Shown here: positions 39,469 to 50,366 of the stretch, piece after piece
Layout of the letters: every line of letters begins with the position of its first letter
How positions within the stretch are numbered: position 1 is the stretch's first letter
NCBI RefSeq assembly: GCF_021502585.1
Contig: NZ_JAKFGM010000001.1
Coordinates: 186,001-250,000 of the forward strand
Source of the DNA: Sphingomonas cremea
GTDB lineage: Bacteria; Pseudomonadota; Alphaproteobacteria; Sphingomonadales; Sphingomonadaceae
DNA: 64,000 bases
Direction: 5' to 3'
The notes under the pieces: generated by a model
Told to the model about the DNA's origin: nothing
Seen by the model: only the letters and a program-made list of their open reading frames with translations
Database searches by the model: none
Made by a program: the position numbers and the translations under genes

Positions 39469-40641
39469 ATGGCGACGCACCTCAAGAGCATCCAACCCAC
39501 GCCCGACCCGCTCGATGACATGAGCTTGCCGGGTTGGCTTTATTTCGATCCCGAATTTCTAGAGGCAGAGAAACGAGCCTTCCTGCGCGCGACGCCGCAA
39601 GTCGTCTGTCATGAGAGCGAAATTGCCGAGCCGGGTGAGTGGCGATCGCTCGACTATCTGGGCGAAAGCGTGATCGTCATTCGCGGCGACGATGACGAAG
39701 TTCGCGCCTTCACTAATGTGTGCCGGCACCGCGGCTCGCGGCTGGTAGACGGAGAGGCAGGCTGCGCCAAGGTGCTCACCTGCCCCTATCACGCCTGGAG
39801 CTATGCTCGCGATGGTCGGTTGGTCGGCGTTCCGCATCGGACCGAATATCCGGGTCTGCAAACCGAGCAACTGGGCTTGGTGCCGGTCGCGCTGGAACGA
39901 TGGAGGGGTTTCCTGTTCGTGGCGCTCGAGCCGGGCGCACCATCGGTCCACGAAATGATGGCGCCGTACGAGCATGAGGTGGCGCCCTATCGGTTCGAGG
40001 ATTTGCGAGCGATCGGGCGCGTCACGCTCCGGGATCGCGATCTCAACTGGAAAACGATCGCCGATAATTATTCAGACGGGCTGCACATCCCGGTCGGACA
40101 CCCTGGCCTCACTAGGCTGTTTGGACGGACTTATGCGATCGAGGCGCGCGAGCATGTCGATCGGATGGAAGGTGAGCTTCGCGAGGACGAATCATCGAAC
40201 CCATCGGAACGGGCCTATCAACGATATTTGCCGGAGGCCGAGTACCTGCCGCCATCGCATCGCAAGAAATGGCTCTACTACAAGCTATTCCCCAACGTCG
40301 CGTTCGACATTTACCCGGACCAGGTCGATTTCATGCAGTTCTTGCCGGTGTCGGCAACGAAATCGGTGATCCGCGAGATCAGTTACGGGCTGCCCGACAA
40401 CCGGCGGGAAATGAAGGCGGTCCGCTATTTGAACTGGCGTATCAATCGGCGGGTCAATGCGGAGGACACCGAACTGATCACCCGCGTCCAGCAGGGCATG
40501 GCCAGTCCGACATATGTTGCCGGGCCGCTGGGGACGAGCGAGGTGTGCCTTCGTTCGTTTGCGCAGAAGCTCCGCCGGCTCATTCCAGAGGCGCGGCTGG
40601 AGCAGCCTCCGGCACCAGGCTGGAGCCAGCGATCGAATTGA
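39469..40641 (+). CDS. Rieske non-haem iron oxygenase, alpha subunit
   Basis: The 390-residue protein has an N-terminal Rieske domain with 2Fe-2S ligands C85-x-H87 and C105-x2-H108 (CRHRGSRL..CPYHAWSY). The catalytic domain has the mononuclear iron ligands H206 and H211 in DNYSDGLHIPVGHPGL, with an Asp near PDQVDFMQF. The DNYxxxxHxxxxH arrangement is that of ring-hydroxylating or quaternary-amine-demethylating oxygenases. No reductase gene is adjacent, and the substrate is open. AAAGG lies seven bases before the ATG at 39469. Its 3' end overlaps the convergent APC permease by 62 bp. Confidence 0.87.
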   Translation: MATHLKSIQPTPDPLDDMSLPGWLYFDPEFLEAEKRAFLRATPQVVCHESEIAEPGEWRSLDYLGESVIVIRGDDDEVRAFTNVCRHRGSRLVDGEAGCAKVLTCPYHAWSYARDGRLVGVPHRTEYPGLQTEQLGLVPVALERWRGFLFVALEPGAPSVHEMMAPYEHEVAPYRFEDLRAIGRVTLRDRDLNWKTIADNYSDGLHIPVGHPGLTRLFGRTYAIEAREHVDRMEGELREDESSNPSERAYQRYLPEAEYLPPSHRKKWLYYKLFPNVAFDIYPDQVDFMQFLPVSATKSVIREISYGLPDNRREMKAVRYLNWRINRRVNAEDTELITRVQQGMASPTYVAGPLGTSEVCLRSFAQKLRRLIPEARLEQPPAPGWSQRSN

Positions 40642-41905
40642 GTCGATGCATGGTGGCGCGGACGACCAACCCAGCCGCCAGCAGCACCAGGCACCAAAGC
40701 CCGGCTTCCAGGCCGATCCCGTAAGTCGCGAAGGCCAAGAATAGCAGGCCAGTTGCAATGACCGCTCGTGCGACCCGTGTGGGGCTGAGCTTCCAGGCGG
40801 CCAGCGCGCTCGCGAAATAGAGGGCAATGATCGCCGCGGTCGACAAAAGGATCATGAACGTGAACAGATTGGCAGTGGCACGATTGCTGTTTGCCAGCAG
40901 GATCAGAATAGTCAGGCCCGATCCGACGACCTGGGCCACTACCGGAGTGTTGATGCCCCGCGTTTTGGCCATGATGACCGGCAAGTCGCCGCGCAGCGCC
41001 ATGGCATAGCCCAGTTCGCCGGTAGCGAGGATCAACCCATTGAGGCAGCCGATCGCACTGATCGCAATGGCCAGTGCGGCGAAGGTGGCGACGCCATGCC
41101 CCCAGCGGGATACCAGGGCATCGGCAAACGGGGCCGGCGAAGCCGCGACGACACTTGCCGGCAAAAGCAGCTGGATGCTGGTTCCCGCCATTAAATAAAG
41201 AACGACAACGAAGGCCGTGCCACTGATCAGCGCGCGCGGAATCGTGCGGCCCGGGTCGCGGACCTTGCCAACCGGCGTAGTGGCGCCCTCGAAGCCGGTG
41301 AATGCGAAAAAGGTCAGCGCGGTGGCGGCGGCAACACTGGCGACCGTGATCGGCATAGTTGGCAACGGTTCGTAAGTGCCACCGCTCGCGCCCCGTTCCA
41401 GGAAGAGCCAGATCACCGCCAGCAGCGGCAATAGCTTGATTGCCACCGTCAGGAGCGACAGTCCGCCGGCAGCTCGCACACCGATGGCGTTGACGGCCGT
41501 AAGTAGCACGACAAAGCCGATGGCAACGGGAACAACCTGGTCCTTCGCGCCGAAATACAACCCGGCAAAAGACAAGGCCGACGCCGTTCCGACCGCAACG
41601 GACGCCTGTGCCACCCAGTTGGAAACCCAGAATGCCCATGCCACGAGGAAGGCGATTTTTGGACCGAATTCGCGTTCGATATTGGCCTGAATGCCATCGC
41701 CGCCAAGGCGCGACAGCCGGGCCATCGCGAAAACGACGCACAGCACCCCAACACCGCTGATCAGCCAGCCGATCAGGACATTTCGGCCCAGTGGAGCCAG
41801 GCTCACCGGAAGCAAGAAGATTCCCGATCCGATGATCGTTCCGACAACCAGCGCGGTAGTCATCCAGATGCCGATTGTTTGAGGCTTGCCGGCGTGGTCG
41901 TCCAT
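40580..41905 (-). CDS. APC-superfamily amino acid permease
   Basis: The 441-residue membrane protein starts MDDHAGKPQTIGIWMTTALV and has about 12 membrane helices. The first is TALVVGTIIGSGIFLLPVSLA, with the GTIIGSGIF unwound-helix motif used for amino-acid binding. The AFTGFEGATTPVGKVRDPGRTIPRALISG loop is typical of APC transporters. GAGGGGG precedes the ATG; the much longer frame to 42097 adds unrelated sequence. Its convergent overlap with the Rieske oxygenase gene hints at, but does not prove, a shared amine or amino-acid substrate. Confidence 0.87.
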   Translation of the reverse strand: MDDHAGKPQTIGIWMTTALVVGTIIGSGIFLLPVSLAPLGRNVLIGWLISGVGVLCVVFAMARLSRLGGDGIQANIEREFGPKIAFLVAWAFWVSNWVAQASVAVGTASALSFAGLYFGAKDQVVPVAIGFVVLLTAVNAIGVRAAGGLSLLTVAIKLLPLLAVIWLFLERGASGGTYEPLPTMPITVASVAAATALTFFAFTGFEGATTPVGKVRDPGRTIPRALISGTAFVVVLYLMAGTSIQLLLPASVVAASPAPFADALVSRWGHGVATFAALAIAISAIGCLNGLILATGELGYAMALRGDLPVIMAKTRGINTPVVAQVVGSGLTILILLANSNRATANLFTFMILLSTAAIIALYFASALAAWKLSPTRVARAVIATGLLFLAFATYGIGLEAGLWCLVLLAAGLVVRATMHRLNSIAGSSLVPEAAPAAPLE

Positions 41906-41985
41906 GCGTTCCCCCTCAACCTTGGCAATCGCCGCGCGTCGGCCTAGGCCGCGCCGACACATTGCGTAGACCAACAGGGAGTAAC

Positions 41986-42924
41986 ATGCGCGCATTTCTT
42001 TTTCCGGGGCAGGGCAGCCAATCGGTTGGCATGGGCTCGGGCCTTGCCGAGGCGAGCTCCTCTGCCCGTGACGTGTTTGGTGAAGTTGACGAGGCACTTG
42101 GTCAGAGCCTCTTCAAGCTGATGCGAGAGGGACCGGAGGATGAGCTGAAGCTCACCGCTAACGCCCAGCCAGCGATCATGGCCCATGCGCTGGCCGTCTA
42201 TGCCGCGCTGAGCCGCGAGGGCGGGGTCGAGTTGGAGAAGGCGGCGCAATTCGTCGCGGGGCACAGCCTTGGCGAATATTCGGCGCTGGCTGCGGCCGGA
42301 TCGTTCGATCTGCCGACCACGGCGAGGCTGTTGAAGCTTCGCGGGCAGGCGATGCAGGCTGCGGTTCCAGTCGGCCTCGGCGCAATGGCGGCCTTGCTTG
42401 GGGCAGACCTGGAGCTTGCCCAGCGCATCGCGACGGCCGCCGCAGAAGGTGAAGTCTGCACCGTCGCCAATGACAATGATCCTAGCCAGGTCGTGCTGTC
42501 GGGCCACAAGGGTGCGATCGACCGTGCGATCGCCATGGCCAAGGACATGGGCGCCAAGCGCGCAGTACCGCTGCCGGTGTCGGCGCCGTTCCACTGCCCA
42601 TTGATGCAGCCGGCCGCAGATGCCATGGCCGAGGCGCTGGCCAAGACGGTGATCGAGCCGCCGCATGTGCCGCTCTTTGCAAACGTCACTGCCACCGCGG
42701 TAGCCGACCCTTCGGAGATAGAACGGCTGCTAGTCAGCCAAGTGACCGGCATGGTTCGCTGGCGCGAAAGCATTGCCAACATGGCTGCGGCCGGGGTTGG
42801 CGAATTTGTCGAGCTTGGCGGCAAAGTGCTCGGCCCGATGGTCAAGCGCATCGCGCCCGATGCCAAGGTGACCAGCGTGGTGACGATCGAAGATATCGAA
42901 GTGCTTGCGAAGGAGATCGCATGA
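41986..42924 (+). CDS. fabD: Malonyl-CoA:ACP transacylase
   Basis: FabD moves malonate from CoA to acyl carrier protein to start fatty-acid elongation. The 312-residue protein has FLFPGQGSQSVGMG, active S94 in AGHSLGEYSALAAAG, and the His of PVSAPFHCPLM. GGGAG lies upstream of ATG 41986. A longer frame beginning at 41875 is not supported. The stop overlaps the fabG start (ATGATG), so the two are translationally coupled. fabH, acpP and fabF are not in the window. Confidence 0.97.
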   Translation: MRAFLFPGQGSQSVGMGSGLAEASSSARDVFGEVDEALGQSLFKLMREGPEDELKLTANAQPAIMAHALAVYAALSREGGVELEKAAQFVAGHSLGEYSALAAAGSFDLPTTARLLKLRGQAMQAAVPVGLGAMAALLGADLELAQRIATAAAEGEVCTVANDNDPSQVVLSGHKGAIDRAIAMAKDMGAKRAVPLPVSAPFHCPLMQPAADAMAEALAKTVIEPPHVPLFANVTATAVADPSEIERLLVSQVTGMVRWRESIANMAAAGVGEFVELGGKVLGPMVKRIAPDAKVTSVVTIEDIEVLAKEIA

Positions 42925-43661
42925 TGTTCGACCTCAGTGGGATGACCGCGCTGGTGACAGGCGCATCTGGCGGTCTCGGCAGCGCGATCGCCAAGGCGCT
43001 ATCCGATCAGGGTGCTCGGCTGGCGCTTTCGGGTTCCAACGCGGCCAAATTGGATGCATTCGCCAAGGAGCTTGGCGGCGATCACGCGACCTTGGTTTGC
43101 AACCTCTCGAACCCCGAAGAGGTCGACCAGCTGATCCCGCGCGCGATCGAAGCATTGGGGAAGCTCGATATCCTCGTCAACAACGCCGGAATCACACGCG
43201 ATAACCTGGCAATGCGGATGAAAGACGAGGAATTTTCCGAGGTCCTCAAGGTCAATCTCGAAGCCGTCTTTCGACTGATGCGGGCTGCGATGAAGCCGAT
43301 GATGAAGGCTCGCTTCGGGCGGATAATTTCGGTGACGTCGGTGGTCGGCGTTACGGGCAACCCGGGCCAAGCCAATTATGTCGCGTCCAAAGCCGGTCTT
43401 ATCGGCATGTCCAAGGCGATTGCCCAGGAAGTCGCGAGCCGCGGGATCACCGTCAATTGCGTCGCGCCCGGCTTTATGACCTCGGCCATGACCGATGCGC
43501 TAAATGAGCAACAAAAGGCCGGAATTCTTTCGAAAATCCCGACGGGGGCGATGGGCACCGGAGAGGACATTGGGGCGGCCGTAGTCTACCTTGCCTCCAA
43601 GGAAGCCGGCTACGTCACCGGCCAAACGCTGCACATCAACGGCGGTATGGCGATGCCGTAA
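42921..43661 (+). CDS. fabG: 3-oxoacyl-ACP reductase
   Basis: This NADPH-dependent SDR reduces 3-oxoacyl-ACP in fatty-acid synthesis. The 246-residue protein has TGASGGLG, NNAGITRDN, the SVVGVTGNPGQANYVASKAG catalytic Ser-Tyr-Lys, and VAPGFMTSAMTDAL with the C-terminal TGQTLHINGGMAM. It starts inside the fabD stop. A short GC-rich inverted repeat (AGGGCG-CGCCCT, 43661-43677) after the stop may end the message just before the dnaK promoter. Confidence 0.97.
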   Translation: MMFDLSGMTALVTGASGGLGSAIAKALSDQGARLALSGSNAAKLDAFAKELGGDHATLVCNLSNPEEVDQLIPRAIEALGKLDILVNNAGITRDNLAMRMKDEEFSEVLKVNLEAVFRLMRAAMKPMMKARFGRIISVTSVVGVTGNPGQANYVASKAGLIGMSKAIAQEVASRGITVNCVAPGFMTSAMTDALNEQQKAGILSKIPTGAMGTGEDIGAAVVYLASKEAGYVTGQTLHINGGMAMP

Positions 43662-43676
43662 GGGCGATCAGCCGCC

Positions 43677-43704
43677 CTTGTCGCCTGAAAACACACACCT
43701 ATAT
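43677..43704 (+). promoter_or_regulatory. RpoH (sigma-32) type promoter of dnaK
   Basis: CTTG (43677-43680), 17 bp, then CCTATAT (43698-43704). This fits the alphaproteobacterial heat-shock consensus CTTG-N17/18-CYTATnT and lies 70 bp upstream of the dnaK start codon. Confidence 0.75.
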
Positions 43705-43774
43705 CGCCCGCGAAACATCAATTCGCGGACGGCTGGGCAGCTTGTCCGCGAGGGGCAAGTAGAGGGTAAGAAAT

Positions 43775-45706
<1,932 letters not shown>

Positions 45707-45771
45707 GAGGTCATGACAAAGGCGGCGCCGGCACATGAGCGGTCGGCGCCGCTCGTCATGGGTGGGGATTG

Positions 45772-46890
45772 ATGGCCACGGATTATTATGAGCTGCTCGG
45801 CGTTCCGCGGACCGCCGACGAAAAGACAATCAAAGCGGCCTATCGCAAGCTGGCGATGGAGAGCCATCCCGATCGTCATGGCGGCTGCACCGACAAGGAA
45901 GCCCATTTCAAGGCGATCAGCGAAGCCTATGATTGCCTGAAGGATCCGCAGAAGCGCGCTGCCTATGACCGCTTTGGACATGCTGCATTCCAAAATGGCG
46001 GAGGGGGCGGGCCGTTCGGCGCCGGTGCGGGCGGGTTCGAGGGCTTCTCGGACATTTTCTCGTCGATCTTTGGCGAGTTCATGGACCCTCGTGCCCAGCG
46101 GGCAAGCGCTGCGCGCGGCTCGGACCTCCGCTACGACCTCGAGTTGACGCTGGAAGAAGCGTTTTCGGGTGCAGAAAAGACGATATCCATTCAGGCCATG
46201 GCTGGCTGCGAACAGTGCAATGCTTCTGGCTCGATAGGTCAGACTGCGGCACGGGCTTGTTCCAGTTGCGGGGGCGCAGGCAAGGTTCGTGCACAGCAGG
46301 GCTTTTTTGTGGTCGAGCGAACCTGCCCCGGCTGCATGGGGTCAGGTGAGACCGTCGCCGATCCTTGCCCGGCCTGCGACGGAGATGGCCGCGCGCACAA
46401 GACCCGCAAGCTCAGCGTCAACGTTCCGGCGGGTGTCGACGAAGGCACCCGCATTCGCGTCGCCGGCGAAGGCGAGGCGGGGGTACGCGGCGCCGCGGCG
46501 GGTGATCTCTACCTGTTCGTCCATTTGAAGCGGCATGCCTTATTCAGCCGCGAAGGGTCGACCCTTATTGCCGAAGCACCGATCAGCTTTACCACGGCGG
46601 CGCTGGGCGGATGCATCGTCATCCCCGGGATCGATGGCGAGAAAATCGAGCTCAAGATCCCCGCAGGAATTCAATCGGGTGAGATGCTGCGTCATCGCGG
46701 TGCCGGGATGAGCGTCCTCAATGGGAGGGGTCGCGGCGATTTGATGACACGTATCCTGGTCGAAACACCGACCAAGCTCAGCAAGGATCAGAAGGCGATC
46801 CTCGAACAGTTTCGCGAAACCGAGACGGGCGACGAATGTCCGGCGAGTAAGGGCTTCTTCAGCCGCATAAGAGATAAGCTGGGCGGCTAG
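45772..46890 (+). CDS. dnaJ: Chaperone DnaJ (Hsp40)
   Basis: The 372-residue co-chaperone has a J domain with HPD (ESHPDRHGG) and a Gly/Phe-rich linker (FQNGGGGGPFGAGAGGFEGFSDIFSSIFGEF). Four zinc-finger CxxC modules follow (CEQCNASG, CSSCGGAG, CPGCMGSG, CPACDGDG), then two C-terminal client-binding domains. A tail FFSRIRDKLGG closes it. The ATG at 45772 is used in place of a TTG three bases earlier. Its TAG overlaps the stop of the convergent phytochrome-like gene (CTAG). Confidence 0.97.
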   Translation: MATDYYELLGVPRTADEKTIKAAYRKLAMESHPDRHGGCTDKEAHFKAISEAYDCLKDPQKRAAYDRFGHAAFQNGGGGGPFGAGAGGFEGFSDIFSSIFGEFMDPRAQRASAARGSDLRYDLELTLEEAFSGAEKTISIQAMAGCEQCNASGSIGQTAARACSSCGGAGKVRAQQGFFVVERTCPGCMGSGETVADPCPACDGDGRAHKTRKLSVNVPAGVDEGTRIRVAGEGEAGVRGAAAGDLYLFVHLKRHALFSREGSTLIAEAPISFTTAALGGCIVIPGIDGEKIELKIPAGIQSGEMLRHRGAGMSVLNGRGRGDLMTRILVETPTKLSKDQKAILEQFRETETGDECPASKGFFSRIRDKLGG

Positions 46891-47711
46891 GGCGTCCAGC
46901 CTTGCCGCGCCATGCGTGCGGCAAGGCGGTCGGCGAACAATCCGGCCACGGCCCGCCGCTCGGCGCCACATCGGCGCGCGACGCCATGGTGCGCCTCGAT
47001 CGTCCCAACCCACTCGCCATCGATCCGCAGCGGCAAAGTCATGGCGGCTCGGACGCCTTGGTTTGAAAGTTGGCTAAGCTCTTCCTCGCTCGGCGCCGGG
47101 AAGATTGTTTCGCCGAGTAGGGCGTCGTCCAGATGACCCAGAAGCGGCACCGCTTCCGAAGTGCAATCGGCTACGATCCGAGCGCTTTGGCAAGGTTTAC
47201 CGGAGACCTCGGAAGTTGCTGGAGGCAGGCTGCCGCGTTCGCAGCGACCAATGACAATGCCAGCGCGACTCTGAAGGGTCAGTCGATTGAAGCCGGTTAG
47301 GGCAGATAATTGGCGCAAGCCCTGCCCGGCCATGTCTTGCACATCGTCGGCGTTGATCCGGTCCAGCAACGACTGCACCATGCCGATGCCATCGGCCAAA
47401 CGACCTTCCACTGCCGGTTCGGCTTCGATCAGAAAATAATCGCCCCGGCGTCGCGCGTGAATATCGAAACTAACGTCGCAACGGCCCCAGCGAACACCGA
47501 AATCATGGATCTGGCTACCTGCGCGGCTGAGCCAGGCCATGCGATTACGCAGGGCATGGATGGCATTGCTGCCGATCAGCTGGGTCAATGGGCGGCCTAG
47601 CAGGGTTTCCGGCTTGCCCTGCTCCAGCAATCCGGCATTGAGGCTGATCGTTTCGACCCGCCAATCGGGGCCGACCAGGAACAGCAGCGCGCATGGCTGG
47701 ATTGCGGTCAC
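46887..47711 (-). CDS. Truncated phytochrome-like PAS2-GAF protein
   Basis: Starting at GTG 47711, with GGGGA five bases upstream and the AhpD-like stop 16 bases back, the 274-residue protein begins MTAIQPCALLFLVGPDWRVE. It matches the PAS2 domain of bacteriophytochromes (IQPHGALL), followed by a phytochrome GAF-like domain (LTGFNRLTLQ, ARIVADCTSEAVPLLG, QGVRAAMTLPLRIDGEWVGTIEAHH). The N-terminal extension that bears the bilin-binding Cys, the GAF DIP motif, the PHY domain and any kinase output are absent. It is therefore probably a chromophore-free or differently ligated sensor or regulator. Its stop overlaps that of dnaJ. Confidence 0.75.
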   Translation of the reverse strand: MTAIQPCALLFLVGPDWRVETISLNAGLLEQGKPETLLGRPLTQLIGSNAIHALRNRMAWLSRAGSQIHDFGVRWGRCDVSFDIHARRRGDYFLIEAEPAVEGRLADGIGMVQSLLDRINADDVQDMAGQGLRQLSALTGFNRLTLQSRAGIVIGRCERGSLPPATSEVSGKPCQSARIVADCTSEAVPLLGHLDDALLGETIFPAPSEEELSQLSNQGVRAAMTLPLRIDGEWVGTIEAHHGVARRCGAERRAVAGLFADRLAARMARQGWTP

Positions 47712-47727
47712 TCGGTCCCCGAATGCA

Positions 47728-48177
47728 TCAGGCTTTCGCCCTTGGGACTGGAGTCCGGAATCCAATGGCAAATCGATTCCAGCCGTTGATCCCAGCAATG
47801 GCAAGTGTGATCGCCACCCTTTCGCGCTCGTCGAATACAGCTGACAAAGCCTCGTAATCCGCATCGGGTGCATTGGTATCGGCGATGAGGGTCAGTGCCT
47901 CGGTCCAGGCCAAGGCCGCTTTTTCCCGGTCGTTGAAAAAATTCGTTTCCCGCCAAACGGACAGGAGGTCGAGCCTCTGTTGGGTTTCGCCATCGGCACG
48001 AGCCTCGCGACTGTGCATGTTGATGCAAAAAGCGCAGCCATTGATTTGCGATGCCCGCAGCTTGATCAGGTGAAAAAGGCCGGGCTCGAGGCCCATATCC
48101 TTTACGGCTTGTTCCAGGCCCATCATCGCCTTGACGGCTTCAGGACCAACCACCCCGTAATTCAGCCGCATCGTCAT
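47728..48177 (-). CDS. AhpD-like carboxymuconolactone decarboxylase family protein
   Basis: The 149-residue protein has the family core LEPGLFHLIKLRASQINGCAFCINMHSREARADGE, with the C-x2-C and downstream His of AhpD-like peroxidase/alkylhydroperoxidase activity, and VAITLAIAGINGWNRFAIGFR. These small helical proteins act in thiol-dependent peroxide reduction. AGGAGG lies six bases before the ATG at 48177. It is followed 16 bases later by the PAS2-GAF gene and preceded by purB, all on the same strand. Confidence 0.87.
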   Translation of the reverse strand: MTMRLNYGVVGPEAVKAMMGLEQAVKDMGLEPGLFHLIKLRASQINGCAFCINMHSREARADGETQQRLDLLSVWRETNFFNDREKAALAWTEALTLIADTNAPDADYEALSAVFDERERVAITLAIAGINGWNRFAIGFRTPVPRAKA

Positions 48178-48190
48178 GCTCCGCCTCCTG

Positions 48191-49510
48191 TCAGGCTCCG
48201 AATACGCGGTCAAAAATGGTGTCGACCCGCTTCAGGTGATAGCCGAGGTCAAACAATTCCTCGAGTTGGCTGTCGGACAACTTCGAGCTGACCTCTGGGT
48301 CTGCCTTAAGCAAGTCGAGCAGCGACAGCTGGCCGTAAGAATCCCACACTCTCATCGCGTTGCGTTGAACCAACGCGTAGCTGTCCTCGCGACTGAGGCC
48401 TGCCTGGGTCAAAGCGAGTAGGACGCGCTGCGAGTGGACCAGGCCTCCCATTCGATCGAGGTTCTTCTGCATCCGCTCCGGGTAGACCAGCAGCTTGTCG
48501 ATCACGCCGGTGAGGCGGGCGAGCGCGAAATCAAGCGTGATGCAGGCATCGGGGCCGATGAAACGCTCGACGCTGGAGTGCGAAATATCCCGTTCGTGCC
48601 ATAGCGCGACATTTTCCATCGCCGGGACCACAGCCGAACGGACGACACGGGCAAGGCCGGTGAGGTTTTCGGTCAGCACCGGGTTGCGCTTGTGCGGCAT
48701 GGCCGACGAGCCCTTCTGGCCGGGCGAGAAATATTCCTCTGCCTCGAGCACTTCGGTGCGCTGCAAATGGCGGATCTCGATGGCCAGGCGCTCGATCGAC
48801 GAGGCGATCACGCCAAGAGTTGCAAAGAACATGGCGTGGCGATCGCGGGGGATGACCTGGGTCGAGGTCGGCTCGGGGGTCAGGCCCAATTCCTTGGCGA
48901 CATGCTCTTCGATCGCAGGGTCGATGTTGGCGAAGGTACCGACGGCTCCGGAAATGGCGCAGGTGGCGATGTCATCGCGGGCGGCTTTAAGGCGGGCGCG
49001 GTTGCGGTCGAACTCGGCATATGCCTGGGCGAGTTTCAGCCCGAAGGTCACCGGCTCGGCATGGATGCCGTGGCTGCGGCCGATGGTCGGGGTCAACTTA
49101 TGCTCATAAGCTCGGCGCTTCAGAACATCGAGAAGCCGTTCGAGGTCCTCGATCAACTGGTCGGCAGACTGCTTCAGCTGCACGGCAAGGCTGGTGTCGA
49201 GAACGTCGCTGCTGGTCATGCCCTGGTGGAGCCAGCGCCGTTCCGGCCCCAACTTTTCGCCGGCCCAGGTCAGGAAGGCGATTACGTCATGCTTGGTCAC
49301 TGCCTCGATCGCGTCGATCGCGGGCACGTCTATTTCGCCCAGTACGTTGGCGTCATAGGCCTTCCGGATGGTGGACGCGTCCTCCGTCGGGATCATTCCG
49401 ATCCGGCCCATTGCCTCGGCCGCGTACACCTCAATTTCCCACCAAATGCGGTAGCGGTTCTCCGCCGACCAGATGGCGGTCATTGCGGGACGGGAATAGC
49501 GGGGGACCAT
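48191..49510 (-). CDS. purB: Adenylosuccinate lyase
   Basis: PurB removes fumarate from SAICAR and from adenylosuccinate in purine synthesis. The 439-residue protein has HQGMTSSDVLDTSLAVQL, TIGRSHGIHAEPVTFGLK with catalytic His, and the signature GSSAMPHKRNPVLTENLTGLARV. It is full length and ends FDRVFGA. AAGG lies upstream of the ATG. It reads away from the DUF1801 gene; the 293-bp spacer between them (49511-49803) shows nothing beyond probable promoters. Confidence 0.96.
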   Translation of the reverse strand: MVPRYSRPAMTAIWSAENRYRIWWEIEVYAAEAMGRIGMIPTEDASTIRKAYDANVLGEIDVPAIDAIEAVTKHDVIAFLTWAGEKLGPERRWLHQGMTSSDVLDTSLAVQLKQSADQLIEDLERLLDVLKRRAYEHKLTPTIGRSHGIHAEPVTFGLKLAQAYAEFDRNRARLKAARDDIATCAISGAVGTFANIDPAIEEHVAKELGLTPEPTSTQVIPRDRHAMFFATLGVIASSIERLAIEIRHLQRTEVLEAEEYFSPGQKGSSAMPHKRNPVLTENLTGLARVVRSAVVPAMENVALWHERDISHSSVERFIGPDACITLDFALARLTGVIDKLLVYPERMQKNLDRMGGLVHSQRVLLALTQAGLSREDSYALVQRNAMRVWDSYGQLSLLDLLKADPEVSSKLSDSQLEELFDLGYHLKRVDTIFDRVFGA

Positions 49511-49803
49511 GCGGGGCCTTCAAGCAGGAGGGATGTGAGGCGCGCGTAGCAAGGGTGGGGCGAGGGGGCAATCATGGCTTCGGATGGCCGAAGCTGGCTT
49601 GCTTGACCATGTGTCGAGTTTTCGAGGAAGCGTTTCAAAGTCACAAATGCCGCAGTGACTCGCACACGCGAGGTGTGGTCGGCGACTTGGGATGAAAAGG
49701 GCGTGAGGGCCATTGCCGAGCCTTTCACGCCAGGCCCAAGCAGGACAGAGAATTTTCGCCGTGGAACTCGCGTTCACGGGGAACGGAGGGAGCGCGAAGC
49801 GTC

Positions 49804-50217
49804 ATGGCGAATAGTGAGTCACAGCAGGAACGGTCACCATCCCAGCTCATAGACGATAAAATCCAGGGGCTCGGGGACTGGCGGGGCGATATGCTCGCCC
49901 GGGTGCGGAAGCTCATCCGGGAGGCCGATCCCCAAGTGATCGAGGAGGTCAAGTGGCGTAAGCCCTCCAACCCGTCCGGGGTGCCGGTGTGGGAGCATGC
50001 CGGAATAATTTGCACCGGCGAGACCTACAGGAACAAGGTGAAGCTGACCTTCGCCAAAGGCGCTTTGCTTGCCGATCCGTCAGGGCTTTTCAATTCCAGC
50101 CTGGAAGGCAACTCCAGGCGTGCCATCGATCTCCATGATGGCGACGAGATCGATGAAGAGGCGTTGAAGGCGCTCATTTGCGAGGCAGCCGCCCTGAATC
50201 AGTCCCAGCGTCGCTGA
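49804..50217 (+). CDS. DUF1801 domain protein
   Basis: The 137-residue protein carries the YdhG/DUF1801 pattern: IDDKIQGLGDWRGDMLARVRKLIREADPQVIEEVKWRKPSNPSGVPVWEHAGIICTGETYRNKVKLTFAKGA. Hydrophobic and positively charged residues line a small alpha+beta fold related to frataxin-like proteins. GGAGGG lies upstream. The function is unknown, and no partner genes adjoin it. Confidence 0.82.
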   Translation: MANSESQQERSPSQLIDDKIQGLGDWRGDMLARVRKLIREADPQVIEEVKWRKPSNPSGVPVWEHAGIICTGETYRNKVKLTFAKGALLADPSGLFNSSLEGNSRRAIDLHDGDEIDEEALKALICEAAALNQSQRR

Positions 50218-50366
50218 AAGAATGCGGGCATTAGGGGATTTCTCTCAAGGGACCTCAGGGATTGGCCGGATTGCATTGCCTCGCGAACCCCATTCTTTGT
50301 GCCGTGAGTGGAGCTGGCCGGGCATGACGCCCTGAGCCTCGCAAAGGGCCACGGAAGGCACCTCAG

